A stretch of 64,000 bases of DNA from JBCDAP01 sp038747915. GTDB lineage: Bacteria; Planctomycetota; Phycisphaerae; Phycisphaerales; UBA1924. Position numbers and translations under genes: made by a program. The stretch covers positions 14,774-78,773 of the forward strand of contig JBCDJJ010000005.1 in assembly GCA_038747915.1 (NCBI GenBank), in the 5' to 3' direction. The notes beneath the pieces were generated by a model. That model worked only from the letters and a program-made list of their open reading frames with translations, was not told the DNA's origin and did not search any database. Shown here piece after piece: positions 20,745 to 30,242 of the stretch. Every line of letters starts with the position of its first letter. The stretch's first letter is position 1.

Positions 20745-22184
20745 TTAGGTGATGTTGCGAGACTCGCCCGGGTGGATGGCGGCGATGTTCTTTGCTCGAA
20801 GCTCCTCCGCGGTCATGGCTGCGCGTGGGCTGAGCTCGAGTGTGCAGTCGGGCTCGCCCGCGGCATTCCGGGGGACGGTCACGCCGGCCGCTTCGAGCAT
20901 GCGAGCCGCGCGTTCGGTCTGGATGGCCTTGCTCGATGCCGGGCTGTCGACGCCCTCGGCGTTCTTGATCGGGGCGAACTCGTCGACGCGGTCGGTCTCG
21001 ACCACGATCGAGCGCTCGGCGAGCGGCAGCGCATCGAAGACGAAGGCCTCGAGCTTCACACCGTTGGGCTCGGTCGGCTCGACCCGGTGACCGGTCTCGA
21101 GGTCGACGTGCGGCACCTTCTTGTTGGCGCGGTGGAAGGGCAGCGAGAATCCGGCCGCGCCCTGGTTGAGCCGCTCCACAAACGACACGCCGATGACGTG
21201 GATGCCGATCGAGCCAGCAAGGAACGTCAAGGCGCCGGCATCGTCGGTCGCACGGGCCAGCTCCTCGGGCAGGTCGGAGTACTCGATCACCTCCGTCTTG
21301 CCACGGTGGCGGGTGAGCACGCCGACCTTCTCCGACGCGTCGCGTTTGGGCACCATCTTGGAGGACATCTCGGCGGACGAATCGTCTGCGGCGACGTGCA
21401 GCCCGAGATACGTCGGGTCGATCACGCGGACGATGGGGTTGTCGACATGGAAGTAGCTGATGTGCTCGACGCCGCGCTGCTTCATGTCGTCGATCGCGCC
21501 CGATTCGTATAGCGCCTTGAGCGAGCCGCCGTGGCCGTCGGGGTTGGTGGCGACAACACCCTTATCGGCCAGGAGGATGCGGCCGGTGGCCATGTCGAAA
21601 CTGGGCATCACACCCTGGGAGAAGAAGACGACGCGATCGGGGCTCAGGCCGAAGTGGTTGTTCTGCTCGAAGAACTCGACGGTCGCCTCGTGGTTGAGCG
21701 GGCTGGTCATGATGTACCAGGGCGGCGCGACGGTGTAGCGATCGGCCGCCGCGAGGAGCCAGTCGGCCAGACAGGCGAAGATGGGCTTGCCGGTGACCGC
21801 ACCCGCGGGGAAGCACCCCTTGGGACCGTCGTAGCCGAGGCGCGATCCCTGGCCGCCCGCGACGGTGAACGCAGCGACCTTGCCGGCGCGGAGCAGGTCC
21901 TCGCCGGCAGCGTGGAACCGGGTGCGATCCCACGAGTCATCGCGTGGGTAGTACGGCACCGGCTCGAGGTGGGCCTGGTCGATCGAGAAGTCGGGCGTTG
22001 TCCGGACGTACTGCTCGACATAGGTCGGCACGCGCTCGAGGTCGAGGCCGGCGATCTGCTCGATGAGGGCCTGTTGCGCGGGCTCGTCGAGCTCGTCATA
22101 GAACGCGAGGAGGTGGGACTGATCGACAGTCTCGAGGCGGGCGCGGACAGCGTCGACGGTGGGTTCGGCGGCGGCCTGGGTCAT
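20745..22184 (-). CDS. UDPGP-family nucleotidyltransferase (UDP-sugar or UDP-N-acetylhexosamine pyrophosphorylase type)
   Basis: The ATG at 22184 (MTQAAAEP) gives 479 residues; upstream residues are not family-like. The enzyme joins UTP and a sugar-1-phosphate. The nucleotide loop is VAGGQGSRLGYDGPKGC (residues about 114-130), followed by a WYIMTSPLNHEATVEFF block, FFSQGVMPSFD, NPDGHGGSLKAL, and HISYFHVDNPIVRVIDPTYLG. These are the blocks of the eukaryote-type UDPGP family, closest in style to UDP-N-acetylhexosamine pyrophosphorylases rather than to bacterial GalU or GlmU. The product probably feeds envelope or exopolysaccharide synthesis. The neighbouring SGNH hydrolase is on the same strand, 104 bases upstream. 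Confidence 0.88.
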   Translation of the reverse strand: MTQAAAEPTVDAVRARLETVDQSHLLAFYDELDEPAQQALIEQIAGLDLERVPTYVEQYVRTTPDFSIDQAHLEPVPYYPRDDSWDRTRFHAAGEDLLRAGKVAAFTVAGGQGSRLGYDGPKGCFPAGAVTGKPIFACLADWLLAAADRYTVAPPWYIMTSPLNHEATVEFFEQNNHFGLSPDRVVFFSQGVMPSFDMATGRILLADKGVVATNPDGHGGSLKALYESGAIDDMKQRGVEHISYFHVDNPIVRVIDPTYLGLHVAADDSSAEMSSKMVPKRDASEKVGVLTRHRGKTEVIEYSDLPEELARATDDAGALTFLAGSIGIHVIGVSFVERLNQGAAGFSLPFHRANKKVPHVDLETGHRVEPTEPNGVKLEAFVFDALPLAERSIVVETDRVDEFAPIKNAEGVDSPASSKAIQTERAARMLEAAGVTVPRNAAGEPDCTLELSPRAAMTAEELRAKNIAAIHPGESRNIT

Positions 22185-22288
22185 GACAGCGGTCTCGTCG
22201 GCGTGCGGATATTCCGCGACCACCCTAGCCGACCAGTGCCTGTGTCCCAAGGTGTGTCAGGTGTGCCGATGAGCGGGCCACGACGCGA

Positions 22289-23083
22289 TCAGGGCGTGGC
22301 GGCACCGTCGTCGGCGATCGACGTCATCGCAAAGGCCGGTGCCGCGGGCGCGGGCTCATCGCCGTAGACATAGGGCGAGATCACGCGTGCCCAGATGGCG
22401 TAGCCGGCGGTCGAGAGGTGGGTGCCATCGGTGAAGAGTCCGGCGCGGATGTCACCACGCTCGTCGACGAAGTGGCTGTGCAGATCGATGTAGACCGCAC
22501 CGCGCTCATCAGCGAGACGCTCGAGCCGCTCGTTGAAGCGGGCAGCGGCTCCGGCGGCGAGCGGGTTCTGAGTCGGCGGGACCGATTGGATGTAGACGCG
22601 GGTGGCGGGGGTGATCGCGGCGATGCGCTCCAGGAGCCGCTCGGTGTTCAGGGCGAAGAGGTCGTGATCGGCGAAACGGCCCATCTCGAGATCGTTGGTG
22701 CCGATCATGAGGAAGATCTTGTCGGGCTGACGGGCTGCGAAGGTCTCGACGCGGTTGAGCAGATCGCTCGTCGTGTCGTTGCCGATGCCGAAGTTGTAGA
22801 CCGGGAGGTCGGCAAAGCACTGCGCCCACGGGAAGCGGTGGGTGAGCGAGTCGCCGACGAAGTGGATCTCGCCGTCACGGTGGGGGTAGGCGGCGTGGGC
22901 AGCGATGGCCTGGGCGTGCATGCCGTCGGTGCGTGGTGCGCCGTTGGCGAAGCCGAGCCGCTGGGCAACGTAGGTGACTCCGCCCATCCCATTGAGTGCG
23001 TAGAGCATCGCGCCGCCGCTGACCACATGGACAGCAAGGGAAACGGCGAGCGCGGCCCACGGCAGCATCCTGCGCGAGAGCAT
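22289..23083 (-). CDS. SGNH/GDSL-family lipase or esterase, membrane-anchored or secreted
   Basis: The ATG at 23083 is chosen because GGAG lies five bases before it; a GTG at 23110 is possible. The 264-residue product has an N-terminal hydrophobic segment (LPWAALAVSLAVHVVSGGAML) and an SGNH hydrolase domain with all four blocks: FVGDSLTH (nucleophile Ser), NFGIGND (Gly), IGTND (Asn), and DGTHLSTAGYAIW (catalytic Asp and His). The layout resembles platelet-activating-factor acetylhydrolase and TesA-like esterases acting on carbohydrate or lipid esters. The last 20 residues are Ala/Pro-rich. It precedes the UDP-sugar pyrophosphorylase gene on the same strand. Confidence 0.9.
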   Translation of the reverse strand: MLSRRMLPWAALAVSLAVHVVSGGAMLYALNGMGGVTYVAQRLGFANGAPRTDGMHAQAIAAHAAYPHRDGEIHFVGDSLTHRFPWAQCFADLPVYNFGIGNDTTSDLLNRVETFAARQPDKIFLMIGTNDLEMGRFADHDLFALNTERLLERIAAITPATRVYIQSVPPTQNPLAAGAAARFNERLERLADERGAVYIDLHSHFVDERGDIRAGLFTDGTHLSTAGYAIWARVISPYVYGDEPAPAAPAFAMTSIADDGAATP

Positions 23084-23433
23084 GGCAACTCCGATCAACT
23101 GTGCGGGCACACGGTGTGCAGCCGTTGCCCTATGACTCCAGAGACATCATGCCGGTGATCGGGCGGATGTCAAGAAGGGGAAGGTGAAACGGTGCTTCCG
23201 ACGGGGCGATCGCGGGAAGAACCGGCCCCACGTCCTAGAATCCGGTCGTTCGGCCGAATCTGGCTGTCTTGCCTTGGAGGTTGTGGGTCCGGCCTGGGGC
23301 GGTTGTGAAGACCACGGCGTGTTTTCTGCGGCGAATCAAAGGATGATGTTCGTGGTTGGCGGATTCTCGGAGCTACGCTGAACCGGCCCACGGTCTTCGG
23401 ATCGCACGCACAGGGGCGCGAGAGGCTGAATTC

Positions 23434-25593
23434 ATGCGTGGCATGCGGAGCGTGTTGACGGTACTGGTGTCGGTGTTCGTTGCGTCGGTGGCCCATGGGC
23501 AGCCACCGGTGGGCTCGGAGTTCTTTGTGGACTTCGATGCGCCGGTGGACGGCGACGGCTCGGCGGCCTCACCCTGGAATCACATGGTTGGGCGCGGGAG
23601 GTTCATCGCTGAGGTCGATTCGGTCACCGTGTGGATGAGCGGCTTCGGGGACCCCTCGGAGCGGTCGCCGAACTTGCGGATCTCCCCCCGTGAGGGTGGT
23701 GCAGCGGAGCTCCGCGTGATGAGCCGCCACCTGGTTGATCCGACCGCGGAACCCGCGGAGCTCAGTCAGTCGTTTCGTCTCTCGGAGTGGCCGGTGGTGT
23801 CGCTCGGCAACGGGGTGTTTCAGTACGAGCTGCCGATGCCGGACGACGCGGAGCCGCACGCCATGATCCGCGGGTGGGACCTCTACCGGTTTGGGATTCA
23901 GCCGATCCCGCGCGATGGTCTGCCGAACGGTGTGGCGATGCGCCCGGATCTCGTCGAGTCGTACCGGCTCGACGAGCCCCGACTGGTGGTGCGGGAGGCG
24001 CCATCGGTGAGCGGGTTGTTCGTCTCTCCGGCACCCATGTGGTCGCGCGGGGCGACGAACTCGTTCGTGGTGATCCGCACCGCGAGCGGGAGCCCGGCGG
24101 GCGTGGGCTTCGAGCCCGAGTGGCAGCTGGCGGTGCATCGTGACGAGGAATCGGCGCTGCTCACGATGAACGATTTCGGCGGCAACGACGCGGACCGAGC
24201 CGAGGTGGCGGGGATCACGTTCTCGATGCTGTTCGAGAAGCCCGGCGGCACGCGGTCTCGCACGATTCAGTTCAACCCGGCGAAGAGCGCGGTCGTGCGA
24301 GACTGCCTGTTCGCGCACTGCACAGCCGAGGACAACATCGCCGCGGTGAACGGCGGCGGGGACGGCACACTGATCGAGATCGCGCGGAACCAGTACCTCG
24401 GGACGGGCGTCGACGGCGGACCGGTGGTGGCCTCAACGCAGTCAACAACCATCTACGACCGCATGCGGGTACACGATCTGGTGGTGCATGCGGGCATGCG
24501 GATGCTCTACACCGACGGCGAACCCGCGGGGCTCGAGGCGGGGCGGCCGGCGGGTCTCTTTGGCACGTTTCACAGCAGGAAAGTCGCCGAAGGCGAGAGC
24601 TTCCGGAACGTCGCGGTGCATTACAGCGACGTACACCGGCCGTTCCAGTTCTCGACGGCCATCCCCGACGGTGCGGACGTGCGCGAGCCGAGCACACTCC
24701 CGGTGCAGGTGTGGGATGTGTACCTCACGAACGGGCGCGAGATGTGGGACTTCGCGATGAACGGCGTGAGCCTCGCGCGGTCGTACCTACACTTCTTCAA
24801 TGCGCTCGGCCTCTCGCGGGTGCATGGCACCTCGAGCTGGGAATCGAATGTGATCGAGATGCAGAACGCGGGCTCGAACGCGCTGGGGATCCTTCGCAAC
24901 CGTGATGTGGCGTTCCGAAACAACCTCTTCCGCGTCGACGGTCATCCGGAGGCGGGCATGTTCGGGATCGAAGAAGAGGCCTCCGGCCAGATTTTTCTGG
25001 CTGACAACGTGTTCGCGCTGGGGCCGATCTCGAACGACTTCCTCTTCTCGGTGACGGGGTTGAGTCGCTCGCCGAACGTGCCGCTGCTGCCCGGCGCGGT
25101 GGCCGGGTGGTCGGACGATGCCGATCTCGGACCGTTCGCGATCGATGACCGCGCGATGTCCGGGCCGACGACGCTCACGACGCCGGAACTCGGTGGTGCC
25201 GCCGAGTCGCGCGAGCAGTTCAACACGATCTACGGGGGCTCGGTGAGTTTCGAGACGCTTGGGGTCGAGTCGTTGCCGCTCGGCCAAGGGCCGGTATCGG
25301 CGTCGGCGTCGCTCGATGTGTCGATGTCGAGCGAGTGGGTCACGGGGCCGATCGGGATCGATGGCCGGGCGTTCTCGGGGAACATCGGGCCGTTCCAGGA
25401 TGGAGCCCCGGCGCTGGTGGCCGGCCTGGTCGCGTCCCCCTTCGACCGCACCGATGCGTTCGATCTGGCGGTGTTCGGGAACGCGTTCCTGATGGGCGAT
25501 CTCGGCGCGGATGCGCACCCGCCGTACGGGGGTGACGGGCGGATCGAGCGGATCGATCACGATGAGTTTCTGAAGCGATTCGGCGAGGAGTGA
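23434..25593 (+). CDS. large secreted protein, possible parallel beta-helix
   Basis: The ATG at 23434 gives 719 residues with a clear signal peptide (MRSVLTVLVSVFVASVAHGQ). The mature protein begins SEFFVDFDAPVDGDGSAASPWNH, which resembles the start of secreted right-handed beta-helix proteins (xFYVSPxGxDxxxGTxAxPW). Repeated short strands with N, V and F, such as NVIEMQNAGSN, RDVAFRNNLFRVDG and IFLADNVFAL (about 475-560), support a pectate-lyase-like helix. The C-terminal 45 residues (DRTDAFDLAVFGNAFLMGD, then GGDGRIERIDHDEFLKRFGE) resemble a degenerate dockerin-like tail. No catalytic residues can be named. It stands alone on the plus strand. Confidence 0.78.
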   Translation: MRGMRSVLTVLVSVFVASVAHGQPPVGSEFFVDFDAPVDGDGSAASPWNHMVGRGRFIAEVDSVTVWMSGFGDPSERSPNLRISPREGGAAELRVMSRHLVDPTAEPAELSQSFRLSEWPVVSLGNGVFQYELPMPDDAEPHAMIRGWDLYRFGIQPIPRDGLPNGVAMRPDLVESYRLDEPRLVVREAPSVSGLFVSPAPMWSRGATNSFVVIRTASGSPAGVGFEPEWQLAVHRDEESALLTMNDFGGNDADRAEVAGITFSMLFEKPGGTRSRTIQFNPAKSAVVRDCLFAHCTAEDNIAAVNGGGDGTLIEIARNQYLGTGVDGGPVVASTQSTTIYDRMRVHDLVVHAGMRMLYTDGEPAGLEAGRPAGLFGTFHSRKVAEGESFRNVAVHYSDVHRPFQFSTAIPDGADVREPSTLPVQVWDVYLTNGREMWDFAMNGVSLARSYLHFFNALGLSRVHGTSSWESNVIEMQNAGSNALGILRNRDVAFRNNLFRVDGHPEAGMFGIEEEASGQIFLADNVFALGPISNDFLFSVTGLSRSPNVPLLPGAVAGWSDDADLGPFAIDDRAMSGPTTLTTPELGGAAESREQFNTIYGGSVSFETLGVESLPLGQGPVSASASLDVSMSSEWVTGPIGIDGRAFSGNIGPFQDGAPALVAGLVASPFDRTDAFDLAVFGNAFLMGDLGADAHPPYGGDGRIERIDHDEFLKRFGEE

Positions 25594-25768
25594 GCGGGGA
25601 TCCACCGCGCGGATCGCTCGCGGGAACGCCCGACAGATCATGAATCGTGCGGATGGCGTCGAGGTGGGTGGCGTCGAGACGGCACAACCTTCTCCATGAG
25701 GCGAGCGGCTCGGGTAGAGACACGCACCCGGCAGCCCGACCCGCGCGCTGACGCGTCACACGGCGTCT

Positions 25769-26479
25769 TTAAAGCCGCGGCTCTTCGGGCTCGGTCCACG
25801 CGGTCTCGCCGTGCCGGACGATTTTGCCCGTTGCCACGTAGATGACCTGCTCGGCGACGTTGGAGCAGTGGTCGGTCATGCGGGCGAGGGCCGCGGAGAC
25901 ACGGTTGAGCGAGAAGGCAAAGTCAGGTGTGACCGCGCCGCGGCTGAGCGAGCGTTCGAGGTCGCGGACGATCTCGTCGCGGAAGGCCTCGGTGGTGTCG
26001 TCCGAGGAGAGGACGAGTCTGGCAAGGTCGGGGTCCATGCCGGCGAAGGCCTCGCAGGTGGTGCCCATGATGCCGACGACTGAGTTGGCCATCACGCGGA
26101 AGGTGGGCGGCGGGCGTTCGGGGAGGGTGGCGAGCGAGTCCATGCGGCTCACAGATCGCTCGGCGAGGTCTGCGATACGTTCGAACTCGTTGTTGACCTT
26201 GACGATGGTGAGGATGAGCCGGATCTCGTAGGGGCCGAGGGGCGTCTCGGCCGACTTGACGGCATCGGCGATGAGGTCGACAGCGTCGCGCTCGATCAGG
26301 ACATCCTCGCGGTCGATCTCGGGCTCCTGGTCGCGGACCCAATCGGCGCGCTCGTGGCTGTTCTCGAAGAGGGCTTCGACCGCAGCGTCGACGACGGCGC
26401 GGACCCGCTGACCCTGGACTTCGAGCCGTTCTTTGAGATTGATGAGTCGCGCCGGTTGGCGGGCGGGGGAGTTTGGCAC
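25769..26479 (-). CDS. phoU: PhoU-family phosphate signalling regulator
   Basis: PhoU proteins link the Pst transporter to the PhoR/PhoB system and lower Pho signalling when phosphate is sufficient. The product has two PhoU repeats: the first contains EIRLILTIVKVNNEFERIADLAERSV (near residues 90-115) and the second HCSNVAEQVIYVATGKIVRH near the C-terminus; both match the E-x-I-G/A-D metal-cluster pattern. The GTG at 26479 follows a GAGG at suitable distance; in-frame starts at 26488 and 26503 are possible, giving 236-244 residues. No pst, phoR or phoB genes are nearby. It is divergent from eno. Confidence 0.88.
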   Translation of the reverse strand: MPNSPARQPARLINLKERLEVQGQRVRAVVDAAVEALFENSHERADWVRDQEPEIDREDVLIERDAVDLIADAVKSAETPLGPYEIRLILTIVKVNNEFERIADLAERSVSRMDSLATLPERPPPTFRVMANSVVGIMGTTCEAFAGMDPDLARLVLSSDDTTEAFRDEIVRDLERSLSRGAVTPDFAFSLNRVSAALARMTDHCSNVAEQVIYVATGKIVRHGETAWTEPEEPRL

Positions 26480-26719
26480 GCAGCACATCCTCAACGCTCT
26501 CACGATGCCCGGGGGACCATATCAGGTGGACGGAGTATCGGCTCAGCGAGCGGGCGCGCACGGGGTTTCCGGTATGCTCCTCGCCCGCTTGTCTGGAGTC
26601 CGCGCGTGGTGCGCGGCGTGGCGAGCGGCGACGCGAGCGGGCGACTAACCCGGCCCGCGTCGCACCGCCCGCACCGCTCGGGGCGCTGCCCCAGCGACGA
26701 GACTCAGGAGAGGTTGCCC

Positions 26720-28015
26720 ATGCCCTTCGACATCATCCAGGTTCGCGCTCGCCAGGTGCTCGACTCGCGGGGCAACCCGACCGTCGAGGTGGATGTGGCG
26801 CTCGAGGGGGGCGTGGTCGGCCGTGCAGCGGTGCCGTCGGGTGCCTCGACCGGCGAGAACGAGGCGGTCGAGCTCCGGGATGGCGACAAGAAGGTGTACC
26901 TCGGGAAGGGCGTGACCAAGGCCGTCAAGAACGTGAACGAGGTCATCGCGCCCGAGCTGATCGGCACCGACGCCCGCGAGCAGGAACTGATCGATCAGTT
27001 GATGCTCAAGCTCGACGGGACGGAGAACAAAGGCAAGCTCGGAGCGAACGCGATCCTTGGCGTGTCGCTCGCGACCGCGAAGGCCGCAGCGGAGGTGATG
27101 GGGCTGCCGCTCTACCGGTACCTCGGCGGGACCGCAGCGAAGACGCTGCCGGTCCCGATGCTGAACATCCTGAACGGCGGGAAGCACGCGGACAACACGG
27201 TGGATTTCCAGGAGTTCATGATCCAGCCGTGGGGCTTCGACGACTTCCACGAGGGGCTTCGAGCCGGCGTGGAGATCTACCACGCGCTCAAGGGCGTGCT
27301 CAAGGACCGCGGCCTGAGCACCGCCGTCGGCGATGAGGGCGGATTCGCGCCGAACCTCGAGAACAACGAGGATGCACTGAAGGTGATCGAGGAGGCGGTC
27401 GGCAAGGCCGGCTACACATGGGGCGAGCAGATCTTCGTGGCGCTCGATCCGGCGGCTTCGGAGTGCTGGAACGAGGCACAGAAGGACGGCAAGGATGGGT
27501 ACAAGCTCTTCAGCTCGACCGGTGAGATCCTGACCTCCGACCAGATGGTGGACTACTGGGCGGAGTGGTGCGAGAAGTACCCCATCCGCTCGATCGAGGA
27601 TGGACTCGCGGAGAACGACTGGGACGGGTGGAAGAAGCTGACCGAGAAAGTGGGCTCGAAGACCCAGCTCGTCGGCGACGACCTGTTCGTCACCAATGCC
27701 AAATTCCTGCGTCGCGGCATCGACGAGGGGTGCGGGAACGCGATCCTCGTGAAGGTGAACCAGATCGGCACGCTCAGCGAGACGTTCGACGCGGTGAACC
27801 TGGCACTGACACACGGCTTCCACGCGGTGCTGAGCCATCGCTCCGGCGAGACCGAAGACGCGACGATCGCGGATATCGCGGTGGCGACGAACTGCGGTCA
27901 GATCAAAACGGGTGCGCCGTGCCGGAGCGATCGCAACGCGAAGTACAACCAGCTGATCCGCATCGCCGAAGAGCTCGGCGACCAGGCGGTGTACGGCAGT
28001 GTGACCTGGAAGTGA
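26720..28015 (+). CDS. eno: enolase
   Basis: Enolase interconverts 2-phosphoglycerate and phosphoenolpyruvate in glycolysis. The ATG at 26720 with AGGAGAGG upstream gives 431 residues, a normal length. The start IIQVRARQVLDSRGNPTVEV is typical. The family blocks are complete: GASTGENEAVELRDGD, GANAILGVSLATAKA, PVPMLNILNGGKHADN, VGDEGGFAPNL, the metal ligands (LDPAASE, SIEDGL, VGDDLF), catalytic Lys in NAILVKVNQIGT, and LSHRSGETEDATIAD. It is convergent with the membrane-protein gene that follows, and a small hairpin includes both stop codons. Confidence 0.98.
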   Translation: MPFDIIQVRARQVLDSRGNPTVEVDVALEGGVVGRAAVPSGASTGENEAVELRDGDKKVYLGKGVTKAVKNVNEVIAPELIGTDAREQELIDQLMLKLDGTENKGKLGANAILGVSLATAKAAAEVMGLPLYRYLGGTAAKTLPVPMLNILNGGKHADNTVDFQEFMIQPWGFDDFHEGLRAGVEIYHALKGVLKDRGLSTAVGDEGGFAPNLENNEDALKVIEEAVGKAGYTWGEQIFVALDPAASECWNEAQKDGKDGYKLFSSTGEILTSDQMVDYWAEWCEKYPIRSIEDGLAENDWDGWKKLTEKVGSKTQLVGDDLFVTNAKFLRRGIDEGCGNAILVKVNQIGTLSETFDAVNLALTHGFHAVLSHRSGETEDATIADIAVATNCGQIKTGAPCRSDRNAKYNQLIRIAEELGDQAVYGSVTWK

Positions 28016-28033
28016 GCCTTCGCCGGAGGCTCA
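28013..28033. terminator. hairpin spanning the stop codons of two convergent genes
   Basis: TGAGCCT (28013-28019) pairs perfectly with AGGCTCA (28027-28033) around a seven-base loop. The eno stop is the left end of the stem and the stop of the opposing gene is the right end. There is no T tract, so termination activity is uncertain. Confidence 0.4.
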
Positions 28034-28810
28034 CACCGGCAGTGCCTCCGCGGCCTGGCCGAGCAGGGTTTGCCGTTCGCCGCGGAGTGTTCTGTGCGCG
28101 TGCCGTGTGAGCGCGAAGTAGATGATGCTTTGCCGTACAAACGCGTAGAGCCACAGAATGCCCGCTGTGATCGGGCCGACGATGACGAAGATGACGAACA
28201 GCCACCACGTTCCAGCGATCGTGGCCGCGAGCTGAGGCGCGTTGATGCAGAGCGCGGCGTACTTGGCTGTCCGCATGTAAGCGAACCACAAGAACACACG
28301 CATCGCGAGCGCAGCGAGTTGGACAGCGCCCAGGAGACCCGTCAACACCATGACCACTTCATCTGGCAGTTGGAACTGAAGCCGTCCGGCAACCACCAGC
28401 ACGAGGATGCCAACAACATTGGCGGCGATCAACCCCAACACCACGTTGGCGTAGGCCCTCGAGCGGCGCGCCGGGATCCGCAGCTCCTCCAACTCACCCG
28501 TCGCATCCGGATGTGGTGCGGACGCAACCCGCGCGCCCCATACCGAGAACACCTCCACCAGCAGCAGGGAGAGAAACCCAATAGCGAGCGTGACAAACAA
28601 GGCGGAGTTCGAGGGCGAGCCCTGCCATGCGATGCCGATCAGTACGGCGAGGCTCGCAACCACAATTCCGATGCGCAAGATGCCGGCAAAGCCTTTCATA
28701 GCATTGCCAAGACGCACGGCCTCGAGCCAGGCCCGCTCATCTGCCGCGGCAGCCTGGTTCTCTTGGTCCACGGCGCTGCGTTCGAACTCGATCACTGATT
28801 CACTTTCCAC
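28031..28810 (-). CDS. multi-pass membrane protein of unknown function
   Basis: The GTG at 28810 follows AGGAGG with six bases of spacing. The 259-residue protein has a charged N-terminus, then about five hydrophobic helices: near residues 43-62, 68-90, 121-143, 150-173 and 192-222. The segment between helices two and three (GARVASAPHPDATGELEELRIPARRSRAYA) and the C-terminal tail (LTRHAHRTLRGERQTLLG) are charged and probably cytoplasmic. No family was recognised. It is convergent with eno and divergent from the Ig/dockerin gene. Confidence 0.75.
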   Translation of the reverse strand: MESESVIEFERSAVDQENQAAAADERAWLEAVRLGNAMKGFAGILRIGIVVASLAVLIGIAWQGSPSNSALFVTLAIGFLSLLLVEVFSVWGARVASAPHPDATGELEELRIPARRSRAYANVVLGLIAANVVGILVLVVAGRLQFQLPDEVVMVLTGLLGAVQLAALAMRVFLWFAYMRTAKYAALCINAPQLAATIAGTWWLFVIFVIVGPITAGILWLYAFVRQSIIYFALTRHAHRTLRGERQTLLGQAAEALPV

Positions 28811-29143
28811 CGCACACCTCCTGGGCCGAACGCGTCTTCTGTGAGATTGACGATTCAGCCGATCCGTAGCCTAATCCCGTACTCGATAAGACGTGGCTGA
28901 CCGGTACGAGTGCCGCGGACCGCTGCGATCTGGGGCGGTGCATCTGGCAGTGAGCAGCGGCGGTGCGGGTCGCTGAGTGCCCGATCGGTCCGAAAACGTT
29001 GTGATGATCCCGTCTGGAGCGCTGCAAAGTTGGTGCTCGCGTGGGTTGAGTGGGCCGTGGTGATCGGGCGTCACGAGCTTGTCGATGTTGTGAGTGTGTG
29101 CGCACGAGGTGTGCGCGACGTCCAACGCTGACGCGAGGTAGGT
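28811..29143. other. divergent intergenic region
   Basis: This 333-base stretch separates the starts of the membrane-protein gene and the Ig/dockerin gene, so it should hold two promoters. The segment immediately beside 28810 contains the strong ribosome binding site for the minus-strand gene. No RNA gene, repeat or operator was recognised. Confidence 0.5.
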
Positions 29144-30154
29144 ATGGCGACGTGGTGCTGGTGGCGTTCGGTGGCTGCGAGCGTGGCGCTTGGCGTAGCG
29201 AGCGGCGTGGGTGCCCAATCGGTGATGTTCTCGAATCTTGGCCCCAACGGGTCGTTCAGTGCATCGTCGGCGCACGTGGTGGGCGGAACACCACCTGCGA
29301 GCGTGGGGTCCACCCCGATCACACTCGGCGCGCCGATGCTCATCGATCGCGTGGACGTCGCGCTGATCGGCACGAGCGATGGGGCCCAGCAGGTCGAGTT
29401 GGTGATGACGTCGAGCATGAACGGGGTGCCGGACACGGTGCTGGGGTACTTCGGGGTGGCGTCGGTCCCGCACCAGGCACCGGTTACGCTGTACTCCTTC
29501 TCGATCACAACCCCGGTGCTGATGCGGGGCAACGTGCCGTACCACTTCGTCGTCACACCGAGCGGTTTCTCGGGGAACCGGGTGGGGTGGTCGCAGGTCG
29601 AAGTGGGCGCGACCGGCGGGTTTCAGAGTTTCTCGAACGGGGCGTGGCACGCGGCAGCGTCGCTCGGGGCGCCGGCGATCCGTGTGGTCGGCGAGCCGGC
29701 ATTCGCGATCACCGCGGAGCCACCCGCTGGGATGGTCCGCGCCGTGGGCGAGACCGCGACCATCGAGATGACGGTGGATTCGCCGCTTGGCATCCCGGTG
29801 GTAGTGCGGTGGTTTCACAATGGAGTACCGCTCGCCGACGGGCCGCGTCTCGCGGGGTCTCGGACAGAGGTACTCACAATCTCGGGTCTTGGGATCTCGG
29901 ACGCTGGGACGTATCACGCGGAGGTCACGGCGCTGGGTGAGACGATCACCTCGCTCGCGACGACGCTCGCGATCACACCGACCTCGGCCGGACCCGGGGA
30001 TGTGACCGGCGATCGCCTGGTGGACGCGTTCGATCTGGCCGCCCTCATGCAGTCGATCGATGCGCCCGGGGCGTCGCATGGGCTGTGGAACTCGTTCGTG
30101 CGGGGCTCTGAGATGAGTTCTCGGTCGTTGGTAACGGCTGGCGCGAGTGAGTGA
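29144..30154 (+). CDS. secreted protein with Ig-like domain and half a dockerin
   Basis: A 336-residue protein with a signal peptide ending VASGVGAQS. Residues about 25-180 form a beta-rich domain of unknown type. Residues about 185-280 look like an immunoglobulin-like domain: EPPAGMVRAVGETATIEMTV, the core Trp in VVRWFHNGVPL, and the closing LTISGLGISDAGTYHAEVTA, with Tyr corner. A single dockerin-type repeat follows (GDVTGDRLVDAFDLAALMQS), with Asp, Asp, Asp and Asp at calcium-loop positions. The second repeat expected in a dockerin is missing; the last 30 residues are unrelated. Ig-type domains here probably serve adhesion or substrate binding. Confidence 0.8.
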   Translation: MATWCWWRSVAASVALGVASGVGAQSVMFSNLGPNGSFSASSAHVVGGTPPASVGSTPITLGAPMLIDRVDVALIGTSDGAQQVELVMTSSMNGVPDTVLGYFGVASVPHQAPVTLYSFSITTPVLMRGNVPYHFVVTPSGFSGNRVGWSQVEVGATGGFQSFSNGAWHAAASLGAPAIRVVGEPAFAITAEPPAGMVRAVGETATIEMTVDSPLGIPVVVRWFHNGVPLADGPRLAGSRTEVLTISGLGISDAGTYHAEVTALGETITSLATTLAITPTSAGPGDVTGDRLVDAFDLAALMQSIDAPGASHGLWNSFVRGSEMSSRSLVTAGASE

Positions 30155-30242
30155 ACCGCGAATTCGAGCACAGCACAATGACCGCTTGGCGCCCAACGAT
30201 CTGAATCGAAACTTCCACTCTGAATCACCAGGAGTGGAAGCC

